A DNA stretch of 49,127 bases from Bacilli bacterium (lineage in GTDB: Bacteria > Bacillota_I > Bacilli_A > ML615J-28 > CAG-313): contig JAFQRV010000048.1 of NCBI GenBank assembly GCA_017409905.1, positions 1-49,127 on the forward strand, given 5' to 3'. How positions within the stretch are numbered: position 1 is the stretch's first letter; each line of letters begins with the position of its first letter. The translations under genes and the position numbers were made by a program. This document shows positions 7,712 through 16,789 of this stretch, in pieces. The notes under the pieces are model-generated. The model ran no database searches, was not told the origin of the DNA, and saw only the letters and a program-made list of their open reading frames with translations.

Positions 7712-8741
7712 ACCAATGACATACATTGATAGAATTAATAAAATTAATCCTAGATATTGTTTTATTAGTTATGCTCATAAAGACTCTGAAAGAGTTTATG
7801 CTATTTTGGATAAACTATTTAATAATGGTGTAAACTATTGGTATGACAAAGAATTAAATCCTGGAGATAAATGGGATGATAAAGTTGAAGAACATATTGT
7901 TAATGAAAATTGTCAAGGTGCTTTCTTATTTTTAAGTGAATCTTCATTAAATAGCGAAGCTGTAGCAAAAGAATTAGAGATTGTAACTAATATTCGAGAA
8001 ACTAATCCAGGATTTTTTGTGATTCCGGTTTTAATTGATTTTGCTGATTTAGATGAAATAATTATTTATTTGACAGTTAATAAGAAAAAAGAAGTAAGAA
8101 ACTACATTTTTCAGCTAACTGATGATGATGCTATTCTTTACATTAAAGATGAAAACTTTGAAAATGAATTACCAAGGGTAATGAAAAAATTAAATGCTTC
8201 AAAAGTTACTGAAAATACAGATGTAATTGTAACTGAAGAAAAGATTCAATACTTAGATGAAATATTCATTGAAAAAGGAGTTATCTATTTAAAAAAAGGT
8301 GAATATTACATTTCCAGTGAAGATAGAAAAGACGAGATTGTTTGGAAATTAGTAGCACAAGAAGCTGGAAAAATGTATTTTGTTAGTAAGTATGCAATTG
8401 ATTTTATTGCATATTCTGATTTAGATTTTAAACTAAAAGAAATTAAAAAACTAGTAATGGATACAGAGTACATTGATGATTGTTTATTTTTGTCAATGGA
8501 TTTGATTAATAAATATAATAGTTCAATTGGCAGAACTTATCCAACTGATTATGCTGATATTAAAAGAGAACAACAAATGCGTTTATATTGGGCTAGTGAA
8601 AATGAGGGATTTGTTTTGTATAATTCTGAAAATAAACAAGTTAGTATGTTTAATAATTTAGAAACACTACCAATAAATGCAGGAATACGTTTAGTACTAG
8701 TTGTAGATGATTCCAAAATTAAAGATGATAGAATTAAATAA
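7704..8741 (+). CDS. TIR-domain protein, putative NAD+-consuming effector or signal producer
   Basis: Residues 17-125 are a TIR domain: the first strand CFISYAHKDS, the box YDKELNPGDKW (47-57) and LSESSLNSEAVAKELE with the candidate catalytic Glu at E90. Bacterial TIR domains cleave NAD+ for abortive infection or produce cyclic ADP-ribose signals. The second half (about 185-340, e.g. KKGEYYISSEDRKDEIVWKLV) resembles DUF6273-type extracellular or sensor domains, without a certain assignment. Start at GGAGGAG-preceded ATG 7704 inside the previous gene's end, so translation is coupled. No signal peptide: it acts in the cytosol. Confidence 0.8.
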   Translation: MNKPMTYIDRINKINPRYCFISYAHKDSERVYAILDKLFNNGVNYWYDKELNPGDKWDDKVEEHIVNENCQGAFLFLSESSLNSEAVAKELEIVTNIRETNPGFFVIPVLIDFADLDEIIIYLTVNKKKEVRNYIFQLTDDDAILYIKDENFENELPRVMKKLNASKVTENTDVIVTEEKIQYLDEIFIEKGVIYLKKGEYYISSEDRKDEIVWKLVAQEAGKMYFVSKYAIDFIAYSDLDFKLKEIKKLVMDTEYIDDCLFLSMDLINKYNSSIGRTYPTDYADIKREQQMRLYWASENEGFVLYNSENKQVSMFNNLETLPINAGIRLVLVVDDSKIKDDRIK

Positions 8742-8761
8742 TATTGAAAGGTAAAAATATT

Positions 8762-10834
8762 ATGAATGACAATAAATATTTAGAAAATGAAGAAATAGTA
8801 TTAGAAAATGAAGGTATATTTAATATATATCCAAAAAAGAATGAATTATCAGAAAAAATACTTAATAGTTTTATTGAAAAAGCTAAAACTTTAGGTGGAT
8901 TTTTAATTGACGATGAACCTGGTGATTCTAAGTTAAAGAGTGGTATTATATCAGACTGTATGACACTGTCTACATTCTTGGAATTATATTCTTTGGAAGC
9001 TAATATTGCTCCTCATATGAAAAGAATTTTTAAATTGGTTGAAAATATCGTTAATTCAATATATCGTAATGTTGATAATGAAGAAGCTAAACCATATTAT
9101 GATGCAACACCTTATGTTTTCAATGCTCCTGAAAAAGGAATCGAAATAGATTCTTATATTGAAACTATGGCTAAAGTATTAATTACTTTTACAGACTTTA
9201 GAGAATTTATTATTGATAATAAACTAAATGGTAAAAAAATTAAATACGAATTAGTAGTTAATGGATTACAAGTTACATCTGCAGATAAACTATTAGAAAT
9301 TGTTGAAAAAGTAATCATTGATAGTATGAACACATTAACTGATGCTTGTTTAGATAATAATGATCCATTCCCTTACACAATTGATGGAGAAGTAATTAAA
9401 CGTAATAAATTATCCGAAGAAGTTAGATATCGTGGTTGGACATTTAAAAATGTAAAAACAGAAGAAGAAAAAGATTATTCTCCTTCAATCTATTATACAT
9501 ACCATGCTAGTAATGCTTATCTTGCATTCTTCCAAACTTTTGAAAAATATTTCTATGATGAATTTGGTGATATAGAAGAAAGAGATTTTTCTATCAATGA
9601 ATTTAATAAAGTAGAAGTAGAAAAAAATCGAATGAATACTGAATTCTTTAATCAAAACTTAAAAACAATAAGTGATTTTAGATATTGTGTAGTATCAACT
9701 GGTCGTTATTTTGAATATATGATTTCTAAAAATAATGCTGATATCGCATTTGATTTCTTAAATAAAGACTTAACACCAGTATCATTAGATATTGTTATGA
9801 ATTCACAAGATAACAACTATGTAATGAATACTTTACTAGTACTTTCAACATTAATCAATGCTGGTACAGATGATGACTATTGGTTTAAAAATAAGAAAGA
9901 TTATTTCTATGACCAAATAAACTATGCCCTTAATAATATTAAGAAGATTTACAATTATTTTAAGAGAATGAATCGTGAAGAATTTATTGATTCATATAGT
10001 TTAGTACTTGATGAAAAATTCCCTGTATCTTGCAATACGGTTGTAAAAGAATTAAGAAGAAGATGTAAGAATATTGAATTATATAGTTTAGTTCCATTAT
10101 ACTGTAATACATATTCAGTAATATCTAAATATTTAGTAAGATTCCCTCAAAAAGAAATGAATGATATTTATTATAATATGATTATGGCAAACAAGATTGC
10201 TGAAGAAGAAGTATGGCTTTGGAGTAATACTTGTTATAATGTAAATAACAATTTATATTATATTTTTGCGTTAGAAAATTTCTATAAATATCATGCTGAA
10301 TATGAAGCTCCGCTAATTGAAGCTGATATTACAAAAACTAAATATGAAAAATTAAAAGCTAACTTTGAAAGAGAAAAACAAAAAGAAATCGCTTTAATTT
10401 TAAAAGAACATAGTAAAGAATTAGCTCAAAAAGAACGTGAAATTGAAAGAGTTAAAGAATTATTAGAAAATAAAAAATCTAAACTAGATGAAGAAGTATT
10501 AAATTTATTAAATAGTAATATTGATAAAGTTATGACTAATTATTTAGAAGATTTAGTATATCAATCAAAAATGCATGCTTTAATATCATGGAAGATTGCT
10601 AATGGTGATTACACTGGTATTGAAGAATATGAAGATAGAGAAACTAGAGAAAAATTATTATCTAGTAATACTAAAGCCCAATTATTATATGAAATGGCTT
10701 ATTCTATTAAGAATTTAGAAGAAATCGAAAGAATTAACAGTAATGAAGGTGCCGGTAAAACTCCTGAACAATTATATAAGACTGTTGATGAAAAAATTAA
10801 GAGCAAGATTAAAGAAATAACTAGAGCGAGGTAG
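8762..10834 (+). CDS. Large coiled-coil protein of unknown function in the TIR/RyR operon
   Basis: The 690-residue product is not recognised. It is acidic, soluble and largely helical, with a clear coiled coil at about 530-580 (repeated E/K/L heptads, e.g. KEREIERVKELLENKKSKLD) and a final helical bundle. There is no membrane segment or obvious catalytic motif. ATG 8762 is chosen over TTG 8744 because the AAAGG site at 8747-8751 is spaced correctly for it. It sits between the TIR and ATPase genes with short gaps (20 and 7 bases), so a scaffold or adaptor role is inferred. Similar helical proteins separate effectors from ATPases in other multigene conflict systems. Confidence 0.55.
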   Translation: MNDNKYLENEEIVLENEGIFNIYPKKNELSEKILNSFIEKAKTLGGFLIDDEPGDSKLKSGIISDCMTLSTFLELYSLEANIAPHMKRIFKLVENIVNSIYRNVDNEEAKPYYDATPYVFNAPEKGIEIDSYIETMAKVLITFTDFREFIIDNKLNGKKIKYELVVNGLQVTSADKLLEIVEKVIIDSMNTLTDACLDNNDPFPYTIDGEVIKRNKLSEEVRYRGWTFKNVKTEEEKDYSPSIYYTYHASNAYLAFFQTFEKYFYDEFGDIEERDFSINEFNKVEVEKNRMNTEFFNQNLKTISDFRYCVVSTGRYFEYMISKNNADIAFDFLNKDLTPVSLDIVMNSQDNNYVMNTLLVLSTLINAGTDDDYWFKNKKDYFYDQINYALNNIKKIYNYFKRMNREEFIDSYSLVLDEKFPVSCNTVVKELRRRCKNIELYSLVPLYCNTYSVISKYLVRFPQKEMNDIYYNMIMANKIAEEEVWLWSNTCYNVNNNLYYIFALENFYKYHAEYEAPLIEADITKTKYEKLKANFEREKQKEIALILKEHSKELAQKEREIERVKELLENKKSKLDEEVLNLLNSNIDKVMTNYLEDLVYQSKMHALISWKIANGDYTGIEEYEDRETREKLLSSNTKAQLLYEMAYSIKNLEEIERINSNEGAGKTPEQLYKTVDEKIKSKIKEITRAR

Positions 10835-10841
10835 TTAGATT

Positions 10842-11729
10842 ATGAAAAATATATCATTTTTCTCATATAAGGGTGGTTCTGGTAGAACTTCATTACTATT
10901 TAATGTTCTACCTATTTTAGCAAAAGAATTAGGAGCAACTCCTGACGAACCTATTATTGTATTAGATATGGATATAGATAGTAAAGGTTTATCATATCTT
11001 ATCGATGAAAAATCAAAAGTTAATACTATTGAAGTTTTAAAAAATGGTGATGATTTATATGGTGATGATGATGAAGATTTACCAATCAGTCAACATCCAT
11101 TCTTTAAAAAATTAGTTCCAATTGGGGAAGATGTTGGTTTACCAGCTTCTCAAGATGAAGCTATCTTGTTTGTATCAGCTCATGCTACTTCAGAAGAAAG
11201 TAAGTTCCTAAATGGAAAAAATAATTTTGATATTGCTTGTGCTTCATTAAAAAATCTTGAAAAATTGTGTGGCGATTATAATTGTAAAGCCATTATAATG
11301 GATACTCCAAGTGGAGGACAATTAGCTGGTGATGCTGCTTTAAGTATTTCTAATGTTATTATTACTGTAATGAGAATTACTAGCCAATTCCAAAAAGGAA
11401 CTATGGAATTTTTGACTGATCTAAATCAAAGATTTAGAAATAAAAAATTCATACTAGTTCCAAATGCAATTCCAAATGCTGATGGATTACAATTTAATGT
11501 AAGAGCTATCTTAGATTCTATTGGAAATCGTGCTAGAAATATTATTACTGATAGAAATGAATTGAATTTAAATATGATTGCTAATGGCGCTTTAGGTATT
11601 AATGAGGTTAGATTATTTAAATTTATGGAAACAAATTTAAGTAAAATTAAAGAACGTGAGTTACAAGAAGATGAACAAAGAGCTTTAGATGCATATTATA
11701 AATTGGTTGGTGAAATAAAAAATGTATAA
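10842..11729 (+). CDS. KGGVGR-variant ParA/MinD-like ATPase
   Basis: A 295-residue SIMIBI-class P-loop protein. The deviant Walker A at residues 9-17 reads YKGGSGRTS: the signature Lys (K10) is kept, but the P-loop Lys of KGGxGKT is replaced by Arg (R15). Walker A' is LDMDIDSKG (41-49) and Walker B IIMDTPSGG (151-159). Proteins with this substitution form a recognised ParA-like subgroup (KGGVGR-motif variant) often encoded near TIR and other effector genes. It may switch on nucleotide binding with slow or no hydrolysis. An acidic insert (DDLYGDDDEDL, near 70-80) is unusual. Its end overlaps the next gene by 8 bases. Confidence 0.8.
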   Translation: MKNISFFSYKGGSGRTSLLFNVLPILAKELGATPDEPIIVLDMDIDSKGLSYLIDEKSKVNTIEVLKNGDDLYGDDDEDLPISQHPFFKKLVPIGEDVGLPASQDEAILFVSAHATSEESKFLNGKNNFDIACASLKNLEKLCGDYNCKAIIMDTPSGGQLAGDAALSISNVIITVMRITSQFQKGTMEFLTDLNQRFRNKKFILVPNAIPNADGLQFNVRAILDSIGNRARNIITDRNELNLNMIANGALGINEVRLFKFMETNLSKIKERELQEDEQRALDAYYKLVGEIKNV

Positions 11730-14610
11730 TGAAAATGATAGAGTGAAGGTTATTAATGATTTAATTCCAGATGAGAATCTTAGAAAAATCATTTTTAATC
11801 ATAGTGATAGAACCTCTACTTTTTTAGATGATGATAAATTATGCATTGATTACTTTTCAAATACTTTAGTATTTATTTTCTTCTTTATATACAAAGCATT
11901 CTTGAATTGGAAAAAGAAAAATAAAGAGAATATCTCAGAATATTCTAATTCAATGGTTCGTATATATAATATTTTAAATAGTTGTTATAGTGAAAAGAAA
12001 GTAACATATGATTTTATCGAAGATTTAATCGTTAATTTACAAATAGATTTGTCAGTTAAAGCAGGAGGGTTTTTACAAACTCTAGGATTGGAACGTTTAT
12101 TCTCATTTGAAACAAATCTTTTGAATAAAAGCATTTATATGCTAAAACAAAAACGTATTTCATCAAGATATGTATCTGATTTTAAATTTGAAGAAATGTG
12201 TAATTTCTTTGCGATGTTACCTTTGTTCCACTATATTAAAGTTGATTTAAAAAATATTGATAATTTTACTAGTAAAAAAGCATTCCAAAAAGTTGTAGTT
12301 TCTTTTAAATTTTTACAATTAGAACCTATTGAATTAGAAGAAACATTAATAGTTGGAAGAAGAAATTGTGCTTTCCTTGAAGAATTAGTTTTTAATGATA
12401 AAAAAGAATTTGGAAAAGAACAAGCTAAAGAACAAAGTATTACCGCAAATTATCTTTATTTTGAATCTGATAATATGTTTACAATAAACTATGTTAATAA
12501 TGATGAATTACCCTTCGATGAAAAAAGTAGTGTGATTCGTTATGAGACTGCTGTTGAAGACTTATTAATTAAACATGATATTTATAATTTTAGAAATCTA
12601 GATAAGAAATCATATTTCTTCCAAGACTATATTTTCTTTAATAATCAATATATTAAAAGTATAGCTTTAGTAATATCAGATACAATAACTGCTAAAACTA
12701 AAGAAATGATTGTTAAGAAATATAAAAGTAAGTACGAAGATATCTTTAAGAAACTTACTTTCCATTCAATGAATGGAGAATATTATATTCGTTGGGATGA
12801 GGTAATTATTTTCTTATTATTAGAAGAGGGTATATATCCTGTATTAAAAACAGTTTTAGATAGTGTTGAATATGAAGACATTATAAGAAACTTTAAACTA
12901 AGATTTGGAGAAAATGTTTCAGCTATTATAAATAGAGATGAAGCTATAAGTAATCCAACAATTAATTTACATTATAAAAATGTAGAAACAAAAAAGAAAA
13001 TTAAAGCTAGAGCAATTATTTCTTTAGCTACAAAGTTATTATCAATTAATGAAGTGAATGTTGTACATGATTATTCAGCTGCTTCAATTCGAGATATGAT
13101 AGAAGACTTTAAAATTATTTATCAAACAAAGAGTAGAAGTGATTTTGAAAAGATTTACTATTTTGTGAATAGAGTAACAAATATTACATTATTTATTGAA
13201 TCATTCTATAAAGGTTTATTAGAATATGTAGTAGAAAAAGCTCATGTTGAATTACCACTTGGCAATCGCTGGTTTTATAATCATGAAGAATATGTTAATG
13301 CAAAAAAACGTTATTTAAATAAGTTTGTTAAAGCATCAACAGAAGAAAAACATAATGCTCAATCTATTATTAAAAGTCATTTAAAAATCAAAAATGATCA
13401 TAAAGAATATTTTGGAAAAGTTCGTGAAAATATTTTAGCTGTGTTTAATATTTTATTAGAACTAAATGCTTTGGTTAGTAAACGTAATAGTCGTGAAAAC
13501 GAACAATTGTTTGAAGCAACAGGTAGAAGACAATTATTTAAAGAAAAAGAAATTCTTAAATGTCTTGATACTTTGATTGCAGCAATCGATGAAAGTATTA
13601 ATTTAGATGTTAATTCTTCAGATGAAATGGTTAAGAAGATTTATATGGCATCTATTGTTTATTTAGAATATTTAAGAGATGGATCTTTTGATAATACTGA
13701 TAATATTGAAGAGTCAATTTATCCAATAGTATCTTCATATTCAAACAGTGTTATTTCTAAAGATGGTTATCGTTATTCATATATATACGTTAATCAAGGT
13801 AGAACTGGTGAACCTGTTAGAATTAAAGTTATTTCTGATGATGAGTTCAAGTTTGATGAATTTTATTATTGTATTCCAAATATTAATAGAATTGCTAATA
13901 TTAGGGTAAAAAACGCTGAAGAAGAAAGAATATGGGTTAATCCAATAGTTATTCCATATCATTTATATCCATATAACGTTACTACATCATTTGTTAAATT
14001 AGAAGATGAAAAAGATTTCGATGCAGTATCTGAATTATTATACAATACAGATCAAAAGATTTATAAAAACTTATTTGGTTCATTAGAAAACGCTAAAAAA
14101 GTTTTAGCTAAATTATATAACAAGAAAAAGATTTTAGGAAAGAAAACTATTTTCCATAAAGATTTTATTTATCTTTTAAAAACTAACAATGATGCTCATA
14201 AAGTATTGGCTATTGCCACATGTTATAATGAAATGCCTGAATGGAGATCTATTTATATTTTAGAAGCTTTTGAAGAAGCAGGGGTTGAAGTTCCAGAAAA
14301 TATTGAAGATGCTTTTGCTTATTTTAAAGACACTTTTGAAGAATATAATGGTGAAGGCAAAAATATCATTTGTGATATATGTGTAAAAGAAGGATATAGA
14401 AATAATGGATTAGGTAAGATGATGCTTACTAATTTAATTAAAAAGGCTACTAAAGAAAGTAGAGACTTAGTTATTACTGTATATGAAGATAATAATGTTG
14501 CATTTAATTTATATAATTCGTTAGGATTCATTCCATACACATATAGTTATGATAATCGTGGAACTGGAGACAATAAAGAAAAATATTATAAGCTTATTAA
14601 GTTTATTTAG
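11722..14610 (+). CDS. Large operon-terminal protein with C-terminal GNAT acetyltransferase domain
   Basis: The 962 residues comprise a long unrecognised helical region (1 to ~700), a probable beta-rich segment (about 700-790) and a C-terminal GNAT domain (about 800-962). The GNAT acetyl-CoA motif A is VKEGYRNNGLGKMML (R893-N-N-G-L-G898), followed by the family motif B region NNVAFNLYNSLGF. GNATs transfer acetyl groups to proteins, tRNA or small molecules, and some are toxins; the substrate here is unknown. Start ATG 11722 lies inside the ATPase gene, so expression is tightly coupled. It is the last gene before a strong terminator. Confidence 0.7.
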   Translation: MYNENDRVKVINDLIPDENLRKIIFNHSDRTSTFLDDDKLCIDYFSNTLVFIFFFIYKAFLNWKKKNKENISEYSNSMVRIYNILNSCYSEKKVTYDFIEDLIVNLQIDLSVKAGGFLQTLGLERLFSFETNLLNKSIYMLKQKRISSRYVSDFKFEEMCNFFAMLPLFHYIKVDLKNIDNFTSKKAFQKVVVSFKFLQLEPIELEETLIVGRRNCAFLEELVFNDKKEFGKEQAKEQSITANYLYFESDNMFTINYVNNDELPFDEKSSVIRYETAVEDLLIKHDIYNFRNLDKKSYFFQDYIFFNNQYIKSIALVISDTITAKTKEMIVKKYKSKYEDIFKKLTFHSMNGEYYIRWDEVIIFLLLEEGIYPVLKTVLDSVEYEDIIRNFKLRFGENVSAIINRDEAISNPTINLHYKNVETKKKIKARAIISLATKLLSINEVNVVHDYSAASIRDMIEDFKIIYQTKSRSDFEKIYYFVNRVTNITLFIESFYKGLLEYVVEKAHVELPLGNRWFYNHEEYVNAKKRYLNKFVKASTEEKHNAQSIIKSHLKIKNDHKEYFGKVRENILAVFNILLELNALVSKRNSRENEQLFEATGRRQLFKEKEILKCLDTLIAAIDESINLDVNSSDEMVKKIYMASIVYLEYLRDGSFDNTDNIEESIYPIVSSYSNSVISKDGYRYSYIYVNQGRTGEPVRIKVISDDEFKFDEFYYCIPNINRIANIRVKNAEEERIWVNPIVIPYHLYPYNVTTSFVKLEDEKDFDAVSELLYNTDQKIYKNLFGSLENAKKVLAKLYNKKKILGKKTIFHKDFIYLLKTNNDAHKVLAIATCYNEMPEWRSIYILEAFEEAGVEVPENIEDAFAYFKDTFEEYNGEGKNIICDICVKEGYRNNGLGKMMLTNLIKKATKESRDLVITVYEDNNVAFNLYNSLGFIPYTYSYDNRGTGDNKEKYYKLIKFI

Positions 14611-14640
14611 AAAAATCCCTATTTATAGGGATTTTTTATT
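14611..14640 (+). terminator. Terminator of the TIR/RyR operon
   Basis: An 11-bp perfect stem (14611-14621 with 14626-14636, AAAAATCCCTA/TAGGGATTTTT), 4-nt loop, ending in a T run. The stem starts directly after the TAG stop. Confidence 0.9.
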
Positions 14641-14659
14641 ATTTAAAAAAGCAAGATAT

Positions 14660-14689
14660 TTGAAAAATATTTCTGTAAAATGGTATAAT
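14660..14689 (+). promoter_or_regulatory. Promoter for the flavodiiron protein gene
   Basis: TTGAAA (14660-14665), 18-base spacer and TATAAT (14684-14689) with TG at 14681-14682, about 30 bases before ATG 14721. No dedicated operator is apparent. Confidence 0.75.
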
Positions 14690-14720
14690 ATAATAGAATA
14701 AATAGCAAGGAGAAAATAAA

Positions 14721-16511
14721 ATGAAAGTAACAAATGATATTATTTATGTTGGTGTAAATGACCATGAAGTTGATTTATTTGAAGGTCAATATGTAGTACC
14801 TAATGGCATGTCATATAATTCATATGTAATCTTAGATGAAAAGATTGCGGTTATGGATACTGTTGATGCAAGATTTACGCATGAATGGTTAGATAATATT
14901 CAAAATGTATTAGGTAATAGATTGCCGGATTATTTAATTGTTCAACATATGGAACCGGATCATTCAGCTAATATTATGAACTTTATTAAAACATATCCTA
15001 ATGTAAAAGTTGTAGCTTCATCAAAAGCTTTTGTAATGATGAAGAATTTCTTTGGCGTTGATTTTAGTGATCGTCAAATCGTTGTTGGAGAAATGGATAC
15101 CCTAAGTTTAGGTAAACATAATTTAGTATTTGTTACTGCACCAATGGTTCACTGGCCAGAAGTTATTGTGACATATGATGCAACAGATAAAGTATTATTC
15201 TCAGCTGATGGTTTTGGGAAGTTTGGCGCATTAGATATCGAAGAAGATTGGGCGTGTGAGGCTAGAAGATATTATATTGGAATTGTTGGTAAATATGGTG
15301 CGCAAGTACAAGCTTTATTAAAGAAAGCGGCTACTTTAGATATTCAAATTATTTGTCCATTACATGGCCCTGTATTAACAGAAAATTTAGGTTATTATTT
15401 AAATTTATACAATATTTGGTCAAGTTACCAAGTAGAAGATGAAGGTATTGTGATTGCTTATACATCTGTTTATGGTAATACAAAAAAAGCAGTTATGATG
15501 CTAGCGGATAAACTAAAAGCAATGGGTTGTCCAAAAGTTGTGGTAAATGATCTTGCAAGATGTGATATGGCAGAAGCCGTTGAAGATGCTTTTAGATATA
15601 GTAAATTAGTACTAGCTACTACTACTTATAATGCGGATGTTTTCCCATTTATGAAAGAATTTATTCATCATTTAACAGAACGTAATTATAGCAATAGAAC
15701 TGTTGCCTTTATAGAAAATGGTAGTTGGGCACCAATGGCTGCTAAAGTAATGAGAGGAATGCTTGAAAATTCTAAAAATTTAACATTTGCTGAAAATACA
15801 GTAAAAATTATGTCTAGTCTAAATGAAGAAAGTACAAAACAATTAGAAAATTTAGCTACAGAGTTGTGTCAAGAATATCTTGCAATTTCAGATGAAACTG
15901 CAAATAAAAATGATTTAACTGCTTTATTTAATATTGGCTATGGATTATATGTGGTAACATCTAATGATGGTAAAAAAGACAATGGTTTAATTGTTAATAC
16001 AGTTACTCAAGTTACAAATAATCCTAATAGAATTGCGGTTACAATTAATAAAGAAAACTATTCACACCATGTAATTAATCAAACAGGTATTATGAATATT
16101 AATTGTTTATCAGTTGATGCACCATTTAGTGTGTTCGAAAAGTTTGGCTTTGTCAGTGGTAGAAATACTGATAAGTTTGCGGGTGATAGTGTTGTAAGAT
16201 CTGATAACGGATTAGTGTTCTTATCTAAATATGTTAATTCATTTATGTCTTTAAAAGTTGAACAATATGTTGATTTAGGTACTCATGGTATGTTTATTTG
16301 TAGTATTACAGAATCAAGAGTATTAAATAATATGGAAACAATGACATATAGTTATTATCATCAAAATGTTAAACCTAAACCACAAACTGAAGGTAAAAAA
16401 GGTTATGTATGTAAGATTTGTGGCTGGGTATATGAAGGGGAAGAATTACCAGAAGATATTATTTGTCCATTATGTAAACATGGATACAATGATTTTGAAG
16501 AAATTAAATAG
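14721..16511 (+). CDS. Flavodiiron protein with flavodoxin, flavin-reductase and rubredoxin domains
   Basis: FDPs reduce O2 to water and/or NO to N2O, protecting anaerobes. Residues 1-250 are the metallo-beta-lactamase-like diiron domain with ligands H76-x-E78-x-D80-H81, later His in VHWPE, Asp in FSADGFG and His in CPLHGP. A flavodoxin domain follows (IAYTSVYGNTKKA, near 255). From about 400 to 530 comes a flavin-reductase-like FMN-binding domain (NGLIVNTVTQVT). The C-terminus is a rubredoxin (YVCKICGWVYEG ... CPLCKHG). The 596-residue fusion packs the whole electron-transfer chain from NAD(P)H to the diiron site into one chain. AAGGAG precedes ATG 14721. A separate rubredoxin follows 12 bases later. 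Confidence 0.9.
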   Translation: MKVTNDIIYVGVNDHEVDLFEGQYVVPNGMSYNSYVILDEKIAVMDTVDARFTHEWLDNIQNVLGNRLPDYLIVQHMEPDHSANIMNFIKTYPNVKVVASSKAFVMMKNFFGVDFSDRQIVVGEMDTLSLGKHNLVFVTAPMVHWPEVIVTYDATDKVLFSADGFGKFGALDIEEDWACEARRYYIGIVGKYGAQVQALLKKAATLDIQIICPLHGPVLTENLGYYLNLYNIWSSYQVEDEGIVIAYTSVYGNTKKAVMMLADKLKAMGCPKVVVNDLARCDMAEAVEDAFRYSKLVLATTTYNADVFPFMKEFIHHLTERNYSNRTVAFIENGSWAPMAAKVMRGMLENSKNLTFAENTVKIMSSLNEESTKQLENLATELCQEYLAISDETANKNDLTALFNIGYGLYVVTSNDGKKDNGLIVNTVTQVTNNPNRIAVTINKENYSHHVINQTGIMNINCLSVDAPFSVFEKFGFVSGRNTDKFAGDSVVRSDNGLVFLSKYVNSFMSLKVEQYVDLGTHGMFICSITESRVLNNMETMTYSYYHQNVKPKPQTEGKKGYVCKICGWVYEGEELPEDIICPLCKHGYNDFEEIK

Positions 16512-16523
16512 GAGGAAGAAGAT

Positions 16524-16682
16524 ATGAAAAAACATGTATGTCTTGCATGTGGCTGGACTTATGATGAAGAACTAGGCGCTCCTGAATTAGGAATTGCACC
16601 TGGAACTAAATTTGAAGATTTACCAGAAGATTTCGAATGCCCATTATGTGGTGTTGGAAAAGACATGTTTGAAGAAGAATAA
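16524..16682 (+). CDS. Rubredoxin
   Basis: A 52-residue rubredoxin with its two iron-binding knuckles, C-L-A-C-G near residue 6 and C-P-L-C-G near residue 38, which bind one Fe with four Cys. The core W-T-Y-D-E and G-T-x-F-E-D-L-P-E-D are typical. It carries single electrons in the cytosol, most likely to the flavodiiron protein directly upstream. GGAGGAAG at 16511-16518 gives a strong start. It is short but unambiguous. Confidence 0.93.
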   Translation: MKKHVCLACGWTYDEELGAPELGIAPGTKFEDLPEDFECPLCGVGKDMFEEE

Positions 16683-16686
16683 AAAT

Positions 16687-16720
16687 AAATATCCATTCTT
16701 TTAGAATGGATATTTTTTTA
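16687..16720 (+). terminator. Terminator after rubredoxin
   Basis: A 12-bp perfect stem AAATATCCATTC/GAATGGATATTT (16687-16698 with 16704-16715), 5-nt loop, then a T run. Confidence 0.9.
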
Positions 16721-16735
16721 TTAAGTTTAATATTA

Positions 16736-16764
16736 TTGGAAAAAAAGAAAAATTATGCTATACT
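16736..16764 (+). promoter_or_regulatory. Promoter for gdhA
   Basis: TTGGAA (16736-16741), 17-base spacer, TATACT (16759-16764) with TG at 16756-16757. It places the transcription start near 16771 and rules out translation from the in-frame ATG at 16706. Confidence 0.7.
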
Positions 16765-16789
16765 ATTAGTAAATAATGAGGTTATAAAT

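Noticed and set aside
16706-16789. In-frame N-terminal extension of gdhA
   Set aside because: The ATG lies in the rubredoxin terminator and upstream of the promoter; ATG 16790 has a proper ribosome site and normal family start.
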